A stretch of 64,000 nucleotides of DNA from Taeniopygia guttata (GCF_048771995.1 NC_133036.1:20959501-21023500); one strand, 5' to 3'. Counted from the first letter of the stretch, positions 13,101-26,210 are shown. Notes: generated from the letters alone by a model not told the origin. Program-made: numbers and translations.

Positions 13101-14460
13101 AGTCTCAGTTTGGCAGATGCAGCTCTCTCTGGCTTTAGTTCTTCCCCAGTTGGTCTGGTGATGACAAAATACCATGATCAACACTTCCTGAATCCCAAAG
13201 GACTGGCAAGAGATGAGTTGGCAGCAAATATAAATTCATAATTAACATTCTCCAAATTCCCCAATTAATGCAGACCAGAGAACCATTACAGTGTTAAGTA
13301 TCTTCACTTTCTAAACTCAGTTTGTCCTTTGATAATCTGAGAGGAGTTTATTTCAAACAAGGGATGTGATTAACTAATGCTGCAAAGAATATTGGGATTA
13401 TCAGCAACAGCAGTCCTGAGGAAAGCAGATCAATCAGTATTTAGTTTACCGCTTGATTTCCTAATCATTTATTCCAACAGCAAAGACTGGACCATGTTGA
13501 AACATATGCAGTTAATTCTCAGTGACGTGTTTTCCTTTTGCACCATTGTCTTCTTGTTTAGCTGCTAGCAGGCAGCAGAGGAATAAGCAGCACAGAGAAA
13601 AAAATATTATATCCCTAATAAAACAGAGAATCCTAAGATAGTCTTTGCCTTCAGCCAAAGGCTGGGCAGCCTTAGTGTGTTCAGAAATAAATTAACAGGG
13701 AAAAATATATTTGTATCTGTGCAAATCCTTGATTAAACTTCACATCCATTACTACATTATCCACACTAGAAATACCTTAACCTTAATTCTGAGTATATTG
13801 GGACTAAGTGGGTCTTCTGTCTGTAAATTAGTGTTAAAAGAGAACATGTTGGAAACTTGCAGAGCAGAACAGTACTGTTTTTGATGTGCTGCATGCCTGC
13901 TATGACAACATATTCATCTGCTGAGACAAGGGAGCTGACTTTCAAAAACAGCAATGAGCATCACTGCCAGTTAAGCCTGACCTTTGAAAGAAGGTACCTG
14001 GCCTTTCATCTTCAAGACTATATTTTGAAAGGTAATTAAAGGAAAAAATAAGGACAGTGTGACACTAACATGACAGCTGTTGAGGAGGACATAAACAAAC
14101 ATTTGCCTTTGACAGCAGAAATCTACAGTTTAACATTTGAAAACTTACTAACAGTGAGATGTAAAAACTCTGTCTGTGTGCTCTGCATCACCGGGATATC
14201 AGAAACAGCTTTTAAAAAAACTTAATTTGAAAGAGATGCATTTAACTATCAGATAGCACAACAGTAGCATTCCCAATTCACTGCATTTAGGACATGAAAT
14301 CACATGACTGTTTAAAAAAATTTACTCATTTGGAACTAAATAATAGAGAACAGTTAGGTTAAAATTCAGGAAATGGAGATAACCATGTTTGAGAGCAAAA
14401 TCCTTCAGGAAAGAGCACTGGCAGAATCTTTTTTAAAGTAGCAGTCCAGAACTTTCACTA
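7190..14460. other. Long AT-rich intergenic stretch
   Basis: Seven kilobases with no assignable gene. The longest frame (10007-10549, minus, 180 codons) has no recognisable domain and a composition like its surroundings. The only repeat candidate is near 11705-11915. Confidence 0.5.
11705..11915 (-). other. Possible retroelement-derived segment
   Basis: A GC-richer island in AT-rich DNA. On the minus strand it holds a TTTTGGGGGGCGGGGC run and moderately open sequence; on the plus strand GAAATAAAACTC resembles a polyadenylation site. I could not match it to a family or find duplicated flanks. Confidence 0.2.
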
Positions 14461-14466
14461 ACTCCC

Positions 14467-15186
14467 TGTCTTAGGTTGGAAATGGGGAGTGTATTCTATT
14501 CTTATTCCTATCTGATGGGGCAGTTATCTTCTGCTAATTGGGCAGTTTTCTTCATCTCTTCCACAACCAATCCTCCCTCTGCAGAGGTATCTTCTGGTAA
14601 TAGCCATTGAGTGTTGCAGAGAGGGCTGCATCTGCCAATGAGTGTTGCATGACATAAAATTCCATCATCCCACTGAGAGATGCTCTGCCCAGACGGAAGA
14701 GCCAAGCATTCCTACCTGGATAGAATCAGAAATCTGAAAGACCACAGTCAGGCTTTTCCACTGGATTCCCAGAGGAGCAACTTTCTTCTCCATTGAATTC
14801 CCAGAGGAATAGCAGGCCTATCTACACGCCTGGATCTTCAGAGGAAGACTATACCCTTCTACAGGACCACTGCTCCAACACAACTACATCTGCCACTCCA
14901 GAAAGGCTGCAGCCACCATTTAATGGGACTGCTACCAACACCTGATACCAACAGGGTATCAGGTCATATTCTGACACCGTCAGTGTTGTTTTTGTATTAC
15001 TGCATTGTTTATTTTGTTTTTATTTTCTTCCCTAATAAAGAACTGTTATTCCTACTCCCATACCTTTACCTGAGAGCCCCCTTAATTTCAAAATTATAAC
15101 AATTTGGAGGGAGGGGGTTTATATTTTCCATTTCAGGGAAGGCTCCTGCCTTCCTTAGCAAACACCTGTGTTTTCAAACTAAGACA
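14467..15186 (+). mobile_element. Solo LTR with perfect 5-bp TSD
   Basis: Starts TGTCTTAGGTT and ends AACTAAGACA, giving a terminal inverted repeat. It is flanked by CTCCC on both sides (14462-14466 and 15187-15191). AATAAA at 15034-15039 sets plus orientation. 720 bp long; no interior or second LTR, so a solo LTR. A 65-codon minus frame inside it is not meaningful. Confidence 0.9.
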
Positions 15187-15380
15187 CTCCCTACAGACTA
15201 CAGAATAATTAAAGAAAACCAGCTGATTGTGCTCAAATTGGCAGTTTTGTTCAAGAAAATACTATTTGATCTGCCTGTTGGAAAGAAGGAATGGACCTTC
15301 TGTGCTTGCAAAGTCTACAGGCAAATGCCATGAGTTGGCAGACAAAGCTGGGGAATACAAGACTCATCCCGTGCAGATAA

Positions 15381-15635
15381 TCACACAATCCCACAATGGT
15401 TTGGGATGGAAAGAATTTTAAAGGTTATTTCATTTCATCCTCTGCCATGAGCAGGAACACCTTCTGCTGTCCCATGCTGCTCTAAGCCCCAGTGTCCAAC
15501 CTGGCCTTGGGCACTGCCAGGGATCCAGGGGCAGCCACAACTGCTCTGGGCACCTGTGCCAGGGCCTGCCCACCCTGCCAGGGAACAATTCCTAATTCCC
15601 AATATCCCATCCAGCCCTGCCCTCTGGCAGTGGGA
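15381..15635 (-). mobile_element. CR1 LINE, 3' end, minus strand
   Basis: Reverse complement of the CR1 tail: CACAATGGTTTGGGATGGAAAG, then the TGCCAGGGATCCAGGGGCAG block, then the CTGCCAGGGAACAATTCC block. Confidence 0.93.
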
Positions 15636-15639
15636 AAAT

Positions 15640-18600
15640 GCTACATGAGATCTCATCCTAAAGTCCCATTTAAGCAGATTGCCTCATTTCACTAAAGACA
15701 TCAGAAGAGAAACAAAGATGAAAGGTAATAATCTCTTTTCCCTCTTGCTCCCCTCTCTCCGCCTGAAAAGAAACCAAACGTCCCTTTATGGATTTAACCC
15801 TTCTGTAGCTGTATTTCTAAGATATTTCTAAGCTTTGGTAACAAAGACCAAAGTTTTAAGTTGGTGGGACTCAATCAACTTCTGCGAGAGATACTGAGCT
15901 GAACTGCTGCCAGGTAGGTTGTTGTTATAACCTACTCTGCAGTTTTGTACTTATAATCAGTATTCAACAACAGGAGATCCCTGAATCTTCTCACTGGATG
16001 GTCTGGGTGGAACCATAAAAAGAAAGCAATTCTGTGCTCTTGAAAGCAACAGGAATATACACTACAACACATAAAGGTTTCTGTTAGCAAATCAAAGGAG
16101 ATTTGCAAATGAACTCACCCATTTTCAGCAGCAGGTCTGCAGCTGCACAGGGATGCTCAGTGAAACCTTATCCCATATTATTGGAGGAAATAAAAAAGTC
16201 ATTGGGGACACTAGCACAGCAGATGTCTAGATCTTCTGACCTCAATTTGGCCAAGATCTAAGAGGGAACAAGTGGTGCTGGACAGAAGGCAGGTGGGCTT
16301 GGAGATTGACAGATGTTTCATGGTGTGAGACAGGCAGTTTGGCAGAGGAGCACAACTCACTCCACAGCAAAGTGCTCCATCACTGACATTTTCAGAAGTA
16401 CTATCTACTTCCAGCAGCTCCATGAAATCTCCTGGAAAATAACAAAACAAGCCTTATATTTGTCTAGTTTCTCAGCTATCTTCCCCCAAACTGTACACGT
16501 AAGAATACTGAAGTAGAAAGTGCTTTTATATTGATTGTTTTTTCCTCTTTATATTTAAACAGCTGGAGTGCTAAAACAGAATTCTGAGTAAATTAAAGCA
16601 ATAACAAAATTACATGGGGCAGCTGTTTCAGCTATTTCCACAGAGCAATGCTCTTTTGAAGAGCTAATGAATCTAATGGAATTTAACAGACACTGACAAA
16701 GCAGCAATAAGTAATTAAAACTGTAGGGGAAGGTCTCATACAAACATCCTCACCAAGCACTAAAGGAAGTAACACAAAATTTTTGCAGCTTCTCACTTTT
16801 AACAAAAAATCATATAGATCTCTGTTTATTTATTACAGTGGTGCCCACAAGTTCTCTTCAGTACAGGACCTGTCAGAATTTCTATTATCCTTCTCATTAC
16901 TGAAGTGTTTGTAACTTGCCTAATTACGAATGTACTCAAGTAGTTTGCTTTCACTTACTGCCTAGTTAATCCCCATTTCTCATTTCATTCAAATTTTGAA
17001 ATTATTTTTTTGTTTATTCTATGCAAAAGAATAAAGATGAGATATTTGTTCAACTACTGCAATTCTTCAAATGTTCTGTAAATGCTGCCAGTAAAAGCTG
17101 GCATGTGAGAAGTGTTTCACTGTAAATCATTCAAATGGGGCAAATTTGGGGTTTTTTGCTGGGGGAGGAGGTGCTGCCAGCAATTAGCGCAGTAATCTTG
17201 GGTGTGCTCTTACAGGGACTGAATATTTATTTTATAGTACTCCTGGATTATTTCCATTCCTTCCAGGGGTCATGGGGTGCAGGGAATACCCTGTCAGGAT
17301 GGATTTGGGAGGGACCAAACTTCCAATGCCTTAAGAAAGCCCCTTTCCTAAGGGGGCAGAGTCAGCACAGCCATACCCTGGGCAGTAGTGATTTCACAAC
17401 AAAATAAACCCCATCAGGCTCTCAATGAAACTCTCAAGATTCTAAAAGCGCTTCAAAGTTCTTTCCAAGAACATTCCACATTCTGCCTTCCCTGGATGTG
17501 GAGCTCTGACTCCTCAGTGGCTTCAAAGGGTTGCCAGAGTACCTTGAGTCAGACTCCTGAGTGGAATTCCTGCAGAAGGATGAACTGTGCCCTCATCTTC
17601 CTCAAAGGAGGCCAGAGCCTTCTGGTGTGGAACCATTCTTGCCAGTCAGGGACAGGAGGGGAAAAATTAAAAACAATCAAATAAAAAGTCAGATATAAAG
17701 CTTCTGTGTGAACTCCTCCCCATGGAAGACTGCAGATCTTCCTTAGGAATGGCTGGAGTTCCTGTTCTCCATTTCTGATGAGTGCACACAGCCGGATCCT
17801 CACATTTGAACTGTGCCCTCTCAGGCCGTGCTCCGTCACCCAGTTTACTGCACTTGGTGTCTCAGGAGAGCAAATTCTCTGACAAAAGAGAGAGATTTGA
17901 TATTTTCACTCATCATCCCATCAGATAAATCACTCATTTCCCCATAGTTCAAGGTTTTTCTTTCTGATTCATATCCAATGTAAGAAACAACAACCTTTTC
18001 TTCTTTTACTGAAGCATTAATGTGACAGTCTTTAAAGCAAGTTTTTTCCATATTTTCCATATATTTAATGATGACAAATATATTATCAGTGACCAAACAT
18101 AATTTCAGTTAGAGCAAATGATTTCAAATCTAAGACATTAAATTTAAAGGTGGCATCTCCTTTTTAGGCGGATATTTTAGTCAGATTTAATTCCTGATAT
18201 TTACATTTCTTGGTCAGAATTTATAGTATTCAATTTAGTCTGATCAAGCACAAACTAACTGGATCTATGCAAAATATATGCTTTCACGCCTTGCATTTTT
18301 ATTACCTTTTTTATCAGAAAGACTCATCGCTGTATTTTTTGCAAATTAGTTTCATTCATTTTTCAAAGGAAAGCTGCTAACAAATTTGTTTCATTCATTT
18401 TTTTCCACATGAAGCTGCTGCTTTGCTCAGATTCAGACACAAAACCGAGCAGTTCTGTGAGCTGACACCCACAGACCCAAGAAATCTCTGCAATGGTTTA
18501 GATTAGACAGAGTATATCAAAAAGGCAGAAATGCTGCTTCATGGACTTTTGAATCATATTGGCAATTTTGAATATAATTAATAATCTCAGCATATGCTCC

Positions 18601-19960
18601 AAGTTTTGGCCCTGAGCAAACACATGCAAAAGATAAGCTTAGTTACCATGTAAATAAAGGGAAATTATGTACATGTCTTTAATGGATTTCGTAAGCAAGG
18701 TTTGGAAGTTTGATTAATATCTAAACAGCTATACCCAGGAACATGCTAATGAGATGTCAATTACTTACTAAAATAGTTGCATTTATAATGTTAATTGAAA
18801 CAAAACTTGCTATAATGACTTATTAATCCTAGTTTTCAAACCCTTTAACTATCTTACTCGTGGAAAGACCATACTTGTGATTCAAGTGGTTCCATTAAAT
18901 GAACATATTGAATAGGAATGCTGAGAGAACTTACTCAAGAACTGTGTGGTTCATAAAACCCATATACTTTTATCATAAAGCAAATCCAATACAGTGTCTT
19001 AATTTCATTTCTCCTTAAAGGTAGGAAGTGACCAAATACTCTGTATTTAGAGTATTAATCAATACTGAATTCACACAGAATTGTGTTCAAATTTCAGTAT
19101 TGCAGATAAACAAAGCCTGGCTGTTTCTGACATTATGAAGTCATCTCTTTTGAAATCATGCTCTTTTTAATCACTGAAGCGTGATCTGGTCTTGATGAAA
19201 TTATAAATTCTGATTTGTTAAAAAACCAGTCATGGGAGGGCACTTGAATAGAAGAATGTCTTAGTACATGCTAAACAAAGTCAAGATTTAATGGTTAAAA
19301 TAGATTGGTTTGACTTCTCTATTGCAGCTTATATTCTTAAATGAAATGCTTTTAAATTCTGAGAAGTCACTATTAATATGTAACTATCATGCACAACAGA
19401 TATTCATGATTTAGATAAATAGACATAATATGAAAAAAAAAAAGTTACTTTTAATTCTTTTAAGAGAGAATTTTTATACACTGATCATTTACCCTGAATA
19501 AAAGTTTCCAATTTCTTTTCGTTAAATCCAAGTCAAAGAGAATTTTTAGGAATTCCGCATTTGAAATAACAGACCTTGAGTTGCTCCCTGGCTGGATTTT
19601 AATTTGTTTTATTCCACGTGTAATTTAATTTTGGTGAATTTTTGCAGTCATACAAACTAGGAGAGGGCATTCCAAAGGCTCCCTCATCAGTGGTGCACAT
19701 AGCTTGGGCTCAGAAATCCTGGAAAACACCTGCTACACAACCATGCCCTCTTCCATAGCAGAAAGCCCAAATTATCTCTTTAAATCCCCTCAAAATGTTT
19801 CTGCACATAAAACTCATGACTAAGCTGAGCACAAATACATCACCAACAACCTGAAGAGTGACACCTCCAGATTCTTAGCTGATCAGATCTGCGCATCCTC
19901 CTCCAAAAAATTTGTCTGTGTAGAAAGCCAAGCATTTTTGCTTTAAGGTCTGATGAAAAA
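15640..19960. other. AT-rich intergenic DNA, nothing recognised
   Basis: No repeats that I can name; frames are short and unrelated to known proteins. A short imperfect duplication containing TTTCATTCATTTTT occurs near 18349-18405. Confidence 0.45.
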
Positions 19961-19965
19961 CTAAT

Positions 19966-20245
19966 GGATTTCCAGGGCCTGAAGGAGCTGCAGGAAAGAT
20001 GGAGAGAAACAATTAACAAGGGCTGGAGGGACAGGACACAGGGAATGGCTGCCACTGCCAGAGGGCAGGGCTGGATGGGATACTGGGAATTAGGAATTGT
20101 TCCCTGGCAGGGTGGGCAGGCCCTGGCACAGGTGCCCAGAGCAGCTGTGGCTGCCCCTGGATCCCTGGCAGTGCCCAAGGCCAGGTTGGACACTGGGGCT
20201 GGGAGCAGCCTGGGACGGTGGAAGGGGTCCCTGCCATGGCAGGGG
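19966..20245 (+). mobile_element. CR1 LINE, left part, split by an LTR
   Basis: CR1 3' region from the GGCCTGAAGGAGCTGCAGG block to CCATGGCAGGGG. It stops exactly where an LTR has inserted and resumes at 20988, so it is older than that LTR. Confidence 0.93.
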
Positions 20246-20987
20246 TGTCTGCCCAGTGGCAGTGTGGAGGTCTCCCAGCTAGCACACTCCCTATGGCTGG
20301 AGGGCACACACAGCAGGAGTGGCTGCCCCTAGATCTCTTCCGAGACCTCTAGGGTTGCAGTGCTCACAGGGGTTGGCAGGTCCCTGTGGCTGGCTGTGGT
20401 GTGGATATCACAGCTCTGAAGCAGAAACGAAAGACAGAGTCAAAGAAATAGAGAGGAGCCACTTGTATGAATTCCAGGTAATTTATTACCTAGGAAGGTT
20501 CAGGAACAAGTGAGGCACAGGAATGAGGGCGACAGCACACTACAAAGAGGGGAGAGTATGAGGGCTGGAAACAACTCATGTCCAATGGGGAGACATTAGG
20601 GGAGGAGAACATAACTGGGATAATCCAATGAGGGCATCACAGGGGAGGGAGCAGACTTAACAATCCAACGAGATACTAGGGAAGGGGCAATAGACAGGGA
20701 ACTTTTGAGAACCAAATGGGGGTGGCTACAATGGCAGACAGGGAGGTGGACAGCACAACTTGGATTGACAGAACCATTTAAGGGTAAGAGGGGAGGAACA
20801 GGGAGATTGGCACTCTGAGGGATAGCTGAGTGCCGGGAAAATTTAGGAGTAAACAACCTGGGAGAAACCATTGTAAGGGGAAGAAATGGGGGGTACAAGG
20901 AACATACCAACTGAAACTACCTAACATTAAACACCTAACTCTTAAAACAAAACACTGTAAAACTCTATAAAAACACACACCACCACA
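20246..20987 (-). mobile_element. Solo LTR inserted into a CR1
   Basis: 742 bp from TG to CA. The target duplication AGGGG lies at 20241-20245 and 20988-20992, and removing the LTR plus one copy restores continuous CR1 sequence. Orientation is probably minus: AATAAA reads on the minus strand in the TAATTTATTACC motif near 20480 and a TATA-like TTTTATAG lies near the right end. Frames inside (64-104 codons) look non-coding. Confidence 0.9.
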
Positions 20988-21057
20988 AGGGGTGGCACTG
21001 CATGGGCTTTAAGGTCGCTTCGAACAAAACCCAAACCATTCCATAATTCTATGATTG
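20988..21057 (+). mobile_element. CR1 LINE, right part (3' terminus)
   Basis: Continues the CR1 of 19966-20245 with GGTGGCACTG, then GGGCTTTAAGG, ending in the CR1 tail ATTCTATGATTGT. Confidence 0.9.
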
Positions 21058-21284
21058 TATAACTCCCTATTAATTTTAAAGGATTTTAGATGTGGCTCTT
21101 AATCAAAAGGGTTCGAAATATTTGTGCAGTAGACACCTTCCTACTTAGCAAATACAGTTCCTTAGCAACTAATTAGTGAAGCAGAAATGAATGATAGAAA
21201 AAGTTAGTGCTGGTTAAAAATTATATAAACCTTGGTAAGAAAAGAAATTTGCAGTGAAAGCTGATGAATGAACTGTGTGATCCT

Positions 21285-21410
21285 GCTCCTGTGCCCAGCC
21301 CTATAGGAACCTCTGCAGTGCTGTGTCCAGCTCTGTATCCTCAGCACAGCAGGGATAGGAGCTCCTCCAGCAGGGCCAGCAGAGGAAGGGAAGGCTGGAC
21401 CGGCCAGTGC
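21285..21410 (+). mobile_element. CR1 LINE internal fragment
   Basis: GTGCTGTGTCCAGCTCTG followed by a TCCTCAGCACAG block matches, in reverse complement, the CR1 interior at about 60130-60190. Not contiguous with a CR1 3' end. Confidence 0.65.
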
Positions 21411-21732
21411 CATGTCAGCTACAGCAAAATCAGCTCTGGTTCACCAGTAAACAAGGGGAACAAAGAATCAGCAGCCTCTTTGAGTTTACTAATTAATAGT
21501 GGGAATATTTAAGAATGCACTGAATACTCTCCTATCCATTAGACCATACTTGTTTTATTTAGTTCTTTTTTTTCTCACTAAGCAACAACAGATGAGCACA
21601 ACTTTCATAAATCAGCTTCACTTGGATTTCTGTCACCAAAAGACAAAGAATTGTAATTAGCTGTGATATCATTAGGCCATTTAAAACAATTGCTATCATC
21701 CACAGATAATGTTCTTGAAGAAGCTGTATTTG

Positions 21733-21773
21733 TCCCATGGAATGCTTTGGGCTGGAATGGACCTCACCCCTGC
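21733..21773 (-). mobile_element. CR1 LINE 3' tip, split by an LTR
   Basis: CATGGAATGCTTTGGGCTGG followed by GACCTCACCCC is the CR1 3' tip on the minus strand. Sequence resumes at 22378 after the inserted LTR. Confidence 0.75.
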
Positions 21774-22377
21774 TGTTATGAACAAGTTCATCGATTAATG
21801 CGGTTAGAGCGGTTAATGCACTTCAAGTTAATTATGTTAATTAAATTGTTGTTAACCGTCAAAACCTCGTTTACCTCCACTGCTGACTCCTTTACATACA
21901 CCTTGGTTATACCCCTTTACGGTACCTGTAACCCTTGTTGCGTCCATCAGGTATTGCCTCCACTGCTCCACAAAATGGTGACTGGAACATTAGCGGGAAA
22001 TATGCAAATCAGGAAAAGTGCAAGAAAATCCAACAAAAGACCCTAGAAATTATGAGCCAACCTAAAATTTTAACAAGAAACTAGACCTACCGGCAAGAAG
22101 TCTCTCTACCCTACCAACATGGTTTTAAGTGTCACCATAACCTAAGTAGAACTGAGTCAGAGTGAGGACCCCAGCTGATGAGCCAAAAGACATCTTCCTA
22201 GGCACGCCCATGAGGATGGAAGTCCCAGTTCTGCTGTGAAGCAAAACTGTTCACCTCCTCCTCTGCGTTGCCAAAGGGAGCAGTGGCAGTGTGCGTGACC
22301 CCTCGGGCCCCCAGCCAGAGCTGATCACTTTAATAAAGGTATTCAAAAGGAGCTGGTCTCCTTGCCCATTTATTTCA
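21774..22377 (+). mobile_element. Solo LTR inserted into a CR1
   Basis: Starts TGTTATGAACAAG and ends TTATTTCA. AATAAA at 22332-22337 sets plus orientation. Flanks CCTGC (21769-21773) and CCCGC (22378-22382) are a 5-bp duplication with one change, and the interrupted CR1 reads on across the site. About 604 bp. The 127-codon frame at 21663-22046 crosses the border and is not a gene. Confidence 0.82.
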
Positions 22378-22505
22378 CCCGCCATGGGCAGGGACAGCTC
22401 CCACTGTCCCAGGCTGCTCCAAGCCCCAGTGTCCAACCTGGTCTTGGGCGCTGCCAGAGATCCAGGGACAACCACAGCTGCTCTGTGCCAGGGTCTTACC
22501 ACCCT
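22378..22505 (-). mobile_element. CR1 LINE, second part after LTR insertion
   Basis: GCCATGGGCAGGGACAGCTC, then the CCCAGGCTGCTCCAAGCCCC and TGCCAGAGATCCAGGG blocks: CR1 tail on the minus strand. Confidence 0.9.
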
Positions 22506-22509
22506 TAGC

Positions 22510-24245
22510 TGTAGAAAATTTCTTCTTTGTATCCCGTTTAAATCTTCTGTCTTTCTGTTAAAAATATTAAGAAGGTTAGGGGAAAAAAAGAACTTATTTT
22601 GCCTCTGACATACTGCAAAGAGCTTCTTAGTCTGAAGAGCAGATTACATTTTAAAATTGAACCAGATTTAAATCAATAATCTCCTTATTCTACTTTATGA
22701 CTTTAATATTTCTTCATATGTAAATTTAAATTTCTGTAAAAAAATCATGGGCATATCATCCTCCCTATAAATGTTGATATTTTCACCTGCAGTGATGTAG
22801 TCACAAGAAAAATCTATTCTGCACATATTATGTCTAAAAAATATATAAATTATGACTAAAGCACTGCTTTAAATATTTCAAGAAATCTCAGGGTAATTGT
22901 GGATACAAATACACTCAGAGCGCTAAAATTCCAAGAAACTGCTGAGAAACCATAAGTTTTAGATTAATTTGCAATGTGCTGTCTCCTTACTAATGTGCTT
23001 TCCATCTTCCACTGCTAAAGCTCACAGAAAAATTTTGCTTTTTAATTCTGTTTTCTTTCTAAAGGATACAACAAATTGCCATTAAAACCCAGTCAGTGCT
23101 AGAATGATGTTCAACATACTGTCTTAAAAAAAACCCCTGTGATTTCTTCTGACATAGCCTGGCACTAGAACCAGCTGTAGGTTCCATTTTAGGTTTCATA
23201 CCCATGGAAAATCCAAAGGTTATCCAACCATGCTTATAAAGGAGATTTCTCATCCCAACTGTTCAGCTGAACATTTAATATCCTCTCCTAAGAGGAAAAA
23301 CTCTTGAACACACGAGCAAGCTGTACCCTGCTGGGAGGAAGCCAAAGATGGAGGGTTTGGGTTACAGAAGGATGGGACAGACTGTCAGATCCACTGCAGC
23401 CTTGCAACGAATTAGGGGCCTAAAAAACACTGAGATAATTGAGGTTACATATCCAGCTCACACAAGGGCTCCACTGCCTCCTGAGCTGCCCAGTGCTGCT
23501 GCAAATCAAACTACAAAAAGCGTATGTGGAGTGGGAAAGAAAAATACAAAATGTCACTGTAAAAGGATTCACCAACTTAAGCCCAGACTACCAGAGTGAG
23601 AGACAGAAAGGAGGGGAAATCTTCAAAGAGCAGTGGGCAGAGCTGAGCAGAAAGTGCGGAATGCAAGGATTAAAAAACCCAAAGCTGAGGAACTGTGGAT
23701 TTGACCAACCAACAGTGGCTAAAGGGGAAAGTTTAATTCTTTCACTTGCACACTTTGTTTACAATATCCTGGAAAGAGATGCTCAGACAAACTCCTGTTG
23801 TTATTCTTATTAGTTTTATAGTTAAAAAATAGCATTTAGTTAAAAATAGCATTTAGTTAAATGCATTAATTGGGATGGCAAAAATTGAAGTGAGATGGGA
23901 AATTGAATTTAGAACTTCAGCTTTCAAGACAAACTTGCCCCAAAGATTTGTTAAAATAACAAAGCACAGCTGTACTTTATAAACATGAATTCTTTCTATG
24001 ATGGCTCCACTTCCATTAAATGTAGGCTAGATCCAGTATTCTCCAGTGTTTACCTTATTTTTTGCAATTCTTTTTGCATTTGCCCTTATTCATCATACTA
24101 AACATCAAGTATATGCAGTGGGATTTTTTTAATTGCTTCAGCCCAAGAGTAGTCATTATACAGAAATGTCCTCAGGGTAGTGAAATATCTACAGCACTTC
24201 CTTACATCTACAGGAGATGCACGTAGATGACTGTCTCATGTAAAA
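22510..24245. other. AT-rich intergenic DNA
   Basis: No assignable gene. A short tandem of AAAATAGCATTTAGTTA lies near 23825-23865. The 124-codon frame at 23439-23813 matches no known family. Confidence 0.45.
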
Positions 24246-24247
24246 CT

Positions 24248-24791
24248 GGATTGCGGCTTTCGGGGGTCACTTGCGGCTGTCCCCCGTCCCTCCCCGGCCC
24301 CCCGGGACCCCTCTGGCTCGCTGTCCCCTCAGGGAACCGGGGTTTGCCGCGGTCCCGCTGCACTGGGCTCACCAGGCAGCAGCTGGGTTAGCACGGTCCG
24401 AGCGGCGGTGCGCCTCGGTCGCCGCAAGGAGTCGAGATAAAGAGACGAAGAGAGGTCAGTTGTACACAGTCCAGAAAGATTGTATTGCCTGAACAGTTGC
24501 AGGGACAAAAGACCCTGGGCTACTGCCCAGATACAGTTTTATACAGCAAAATTAAGAGATAAGGTCTAAACAATAGAGACAGTGTTCATCATGGGCCCAT
24601 CAGAACCACCCCAGGGGTCAGGTCCAATGGGAACTGCTCAGGGGTGGGGAGAAAGGGGTTTACATAAAGATGCTGAAGCGAAACTTTCCCGAAACAATGG
24701 GGCATACATAAGTGTATCTTTTCCTCATACCTAAATGTATCTTTTCCTCAGCTTCCAATTCCCAAGGCCTTTCTAAATCCCTTCCTCCACA
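24248..24791 (-). mobile_element. GC-rich LTR with leader remnant, minus strand
   Basis: Read on the minus strand it begins TGTGGAGGAAGG at 24791, has a TATA box (TATAAAAC, 24536-24543), then a GC- and CpG-rich R/U5 region at 24271-24430. U5 appears to end near 24272. The next bases (24248-24271) contain GTGACCCCCGA, faintly like a tRNA-Trp primer site. The architecture suggests a class II or alpha-like element cut just after its primer site; the class is inference. Confidence 0.55.
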
Positions 24792-24900
24792 CTACCACGC
24801 CAGCGTGATAGCAACACTGGATTTTATTTTTGTTCAAGAAGGAACCAAATGTGGCCTCTGGGTATTAATATTAAACAAGGGCCACTGGCAGACAAGTAAA

Positions 24901-25378
24901 ATCAGAGAATCATGGAATCATGAAATCTGTCACCTTCCACTGTCCCAGGCTGCTCCAAACCGGCCTTGGGCACTGCCAGGGATCCAGGGGCAGCCACAGC
25001 TGCTCTGGGCACCTGTGCCAGGGCCTGCCCACCCTGCCAGGGAACAATTCCTAATTCCCAATATCCCATCCAGCCCTGCCCTCTGGCACTGAGAGCCATT
25101 CCCTGTGTCCTGTCCCTCCATCCCTTGTCAATTGTCTCTCTCCATCTTTCCTGCAGCTCCTTCAGGCCCTGCAAGGCCACCCTGAGCTCACCCCAAAGCT
25201 TCTCCTCTCCAGGTGAACAATCCCAGCTCTCCCAGCCTTTCCTCCCAGCAGAGCTGCTCCATCCGTCTGCTCATCCTGGTGCTTCCTCGGGGCTCTCTGC
25301 AGCAGCTCCAGGTCCTGGCTGTGCTGGGCCCAGGGCTGGGGCAATTCTTCAGGGGTGGTCTCACTTGAGCAGAGAAAA
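24901..25378 (-). mobile_element. CR1 LINE, longer 3' fragment
   Basis: The minus-strand CR1 tail begins at the left with ATCATGGAATCATG, and the homology runs through the CAGGTGAACAATCCCAGCTC segment to near GGTCTCACTTGAGCAG. About 480 bp. The overlapping frames (24712-25488) are by-products. Confidence 0.92.
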
Positions 25379-25799
25379 CAAGGCAATGTGGAGAGAAGAG
25401 AAAAAAAACATAAATTTTTGTTTTCTAAGTTTCCCATCAGAGTGTCAGTGACACCTGTATCAAGAAGAAGCATTTTCCCCCAGCCCAAATCAGATGTTCA
25501 AAAGTAGATTGCAAGGACAACAGTTTAATGGTGAAAACATGAGGTTTGTGCAGATGCTGGATTTCCTTTCCACCTCAGCTCCTCCAGGGTCTCTTCATGT
25601 TCATACCCTGTCCCAAGGTGTGTTGCATCTATTGGGATACTCCCAGGTCAGAGGAATGCGTTCAAATTTTCTTTTTTTTTTTTTTTTTTTTGTCCCCGCA
25701 ATCCCTGCAAAGTTGAAAACATTTTATTGATATAAAAAAATATATACAGAGCATTTGGTATGAAATTAAGATTCTATAACAAGCTAAAACATTGGAAAG

Positions 25800-26210
25800 T
25801 TCTTTCTTTTATATTATTCTGTTACCGGATTTCTGAGAGAGAGAGGACATGATTTATATTTAGAGTGAACGGTTGAGCTACCCTCAGACTAGGCCTCTGA
25901 TAAGCAGCCTTGGTGGGGCCTTGGAAACCTTTGGCTAAGTAAGAAAATAGTTGTTGCGCAGTTAGAAATTACCTTAAGGTAACCAAGGCGTTAATAGGTT
26001 TTGTGGGTGTGAATTAGTGTAGAGCTGCAGCGTGAAACTCTGGCCACCTGGCAACAGGGACAAACAATGTTTGCTGACCAATGATAGTGTGCTCACAATT
26101 TGTAAACTATATTGAAGTGTATATAAATTGCCATCTTACAGACAATAGACTGAGAACGTAGCTTTAATCATATTGGCTCAACCTGCGTTTGTCCTGTCCA
26201 GCACTCCCTA
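25800..26210 (+). mobile_element. LTR-like block with TATA box
   Basis: Carries TATATAAA at 26120-26127 with CCAAT-type sequence upstream (GACCAATGATAG near 26078) and is followed by an R/U5-like segment. No clear polyadenylation signal or duplicated flanks, so limits and identity are tentative. A perfect palindrome lies at 25969-25982. Confidence 0.4.
25969..25982. repeat. 14-bp perfect palindrome
   Basis: TTACCTTAAGGTAA is self-complementary; it lies upstream of the TATA box of the LTR-like block. Confidence 0.8.

Noticed and set aside
19840..20332. Frames of 98-155 codons on both strands
   Set aside because: They coincide with the CR1 tail and recur at 6880-7253, 15435-15695, 24902-25451 and 44617-45192 with the same translated motifs.
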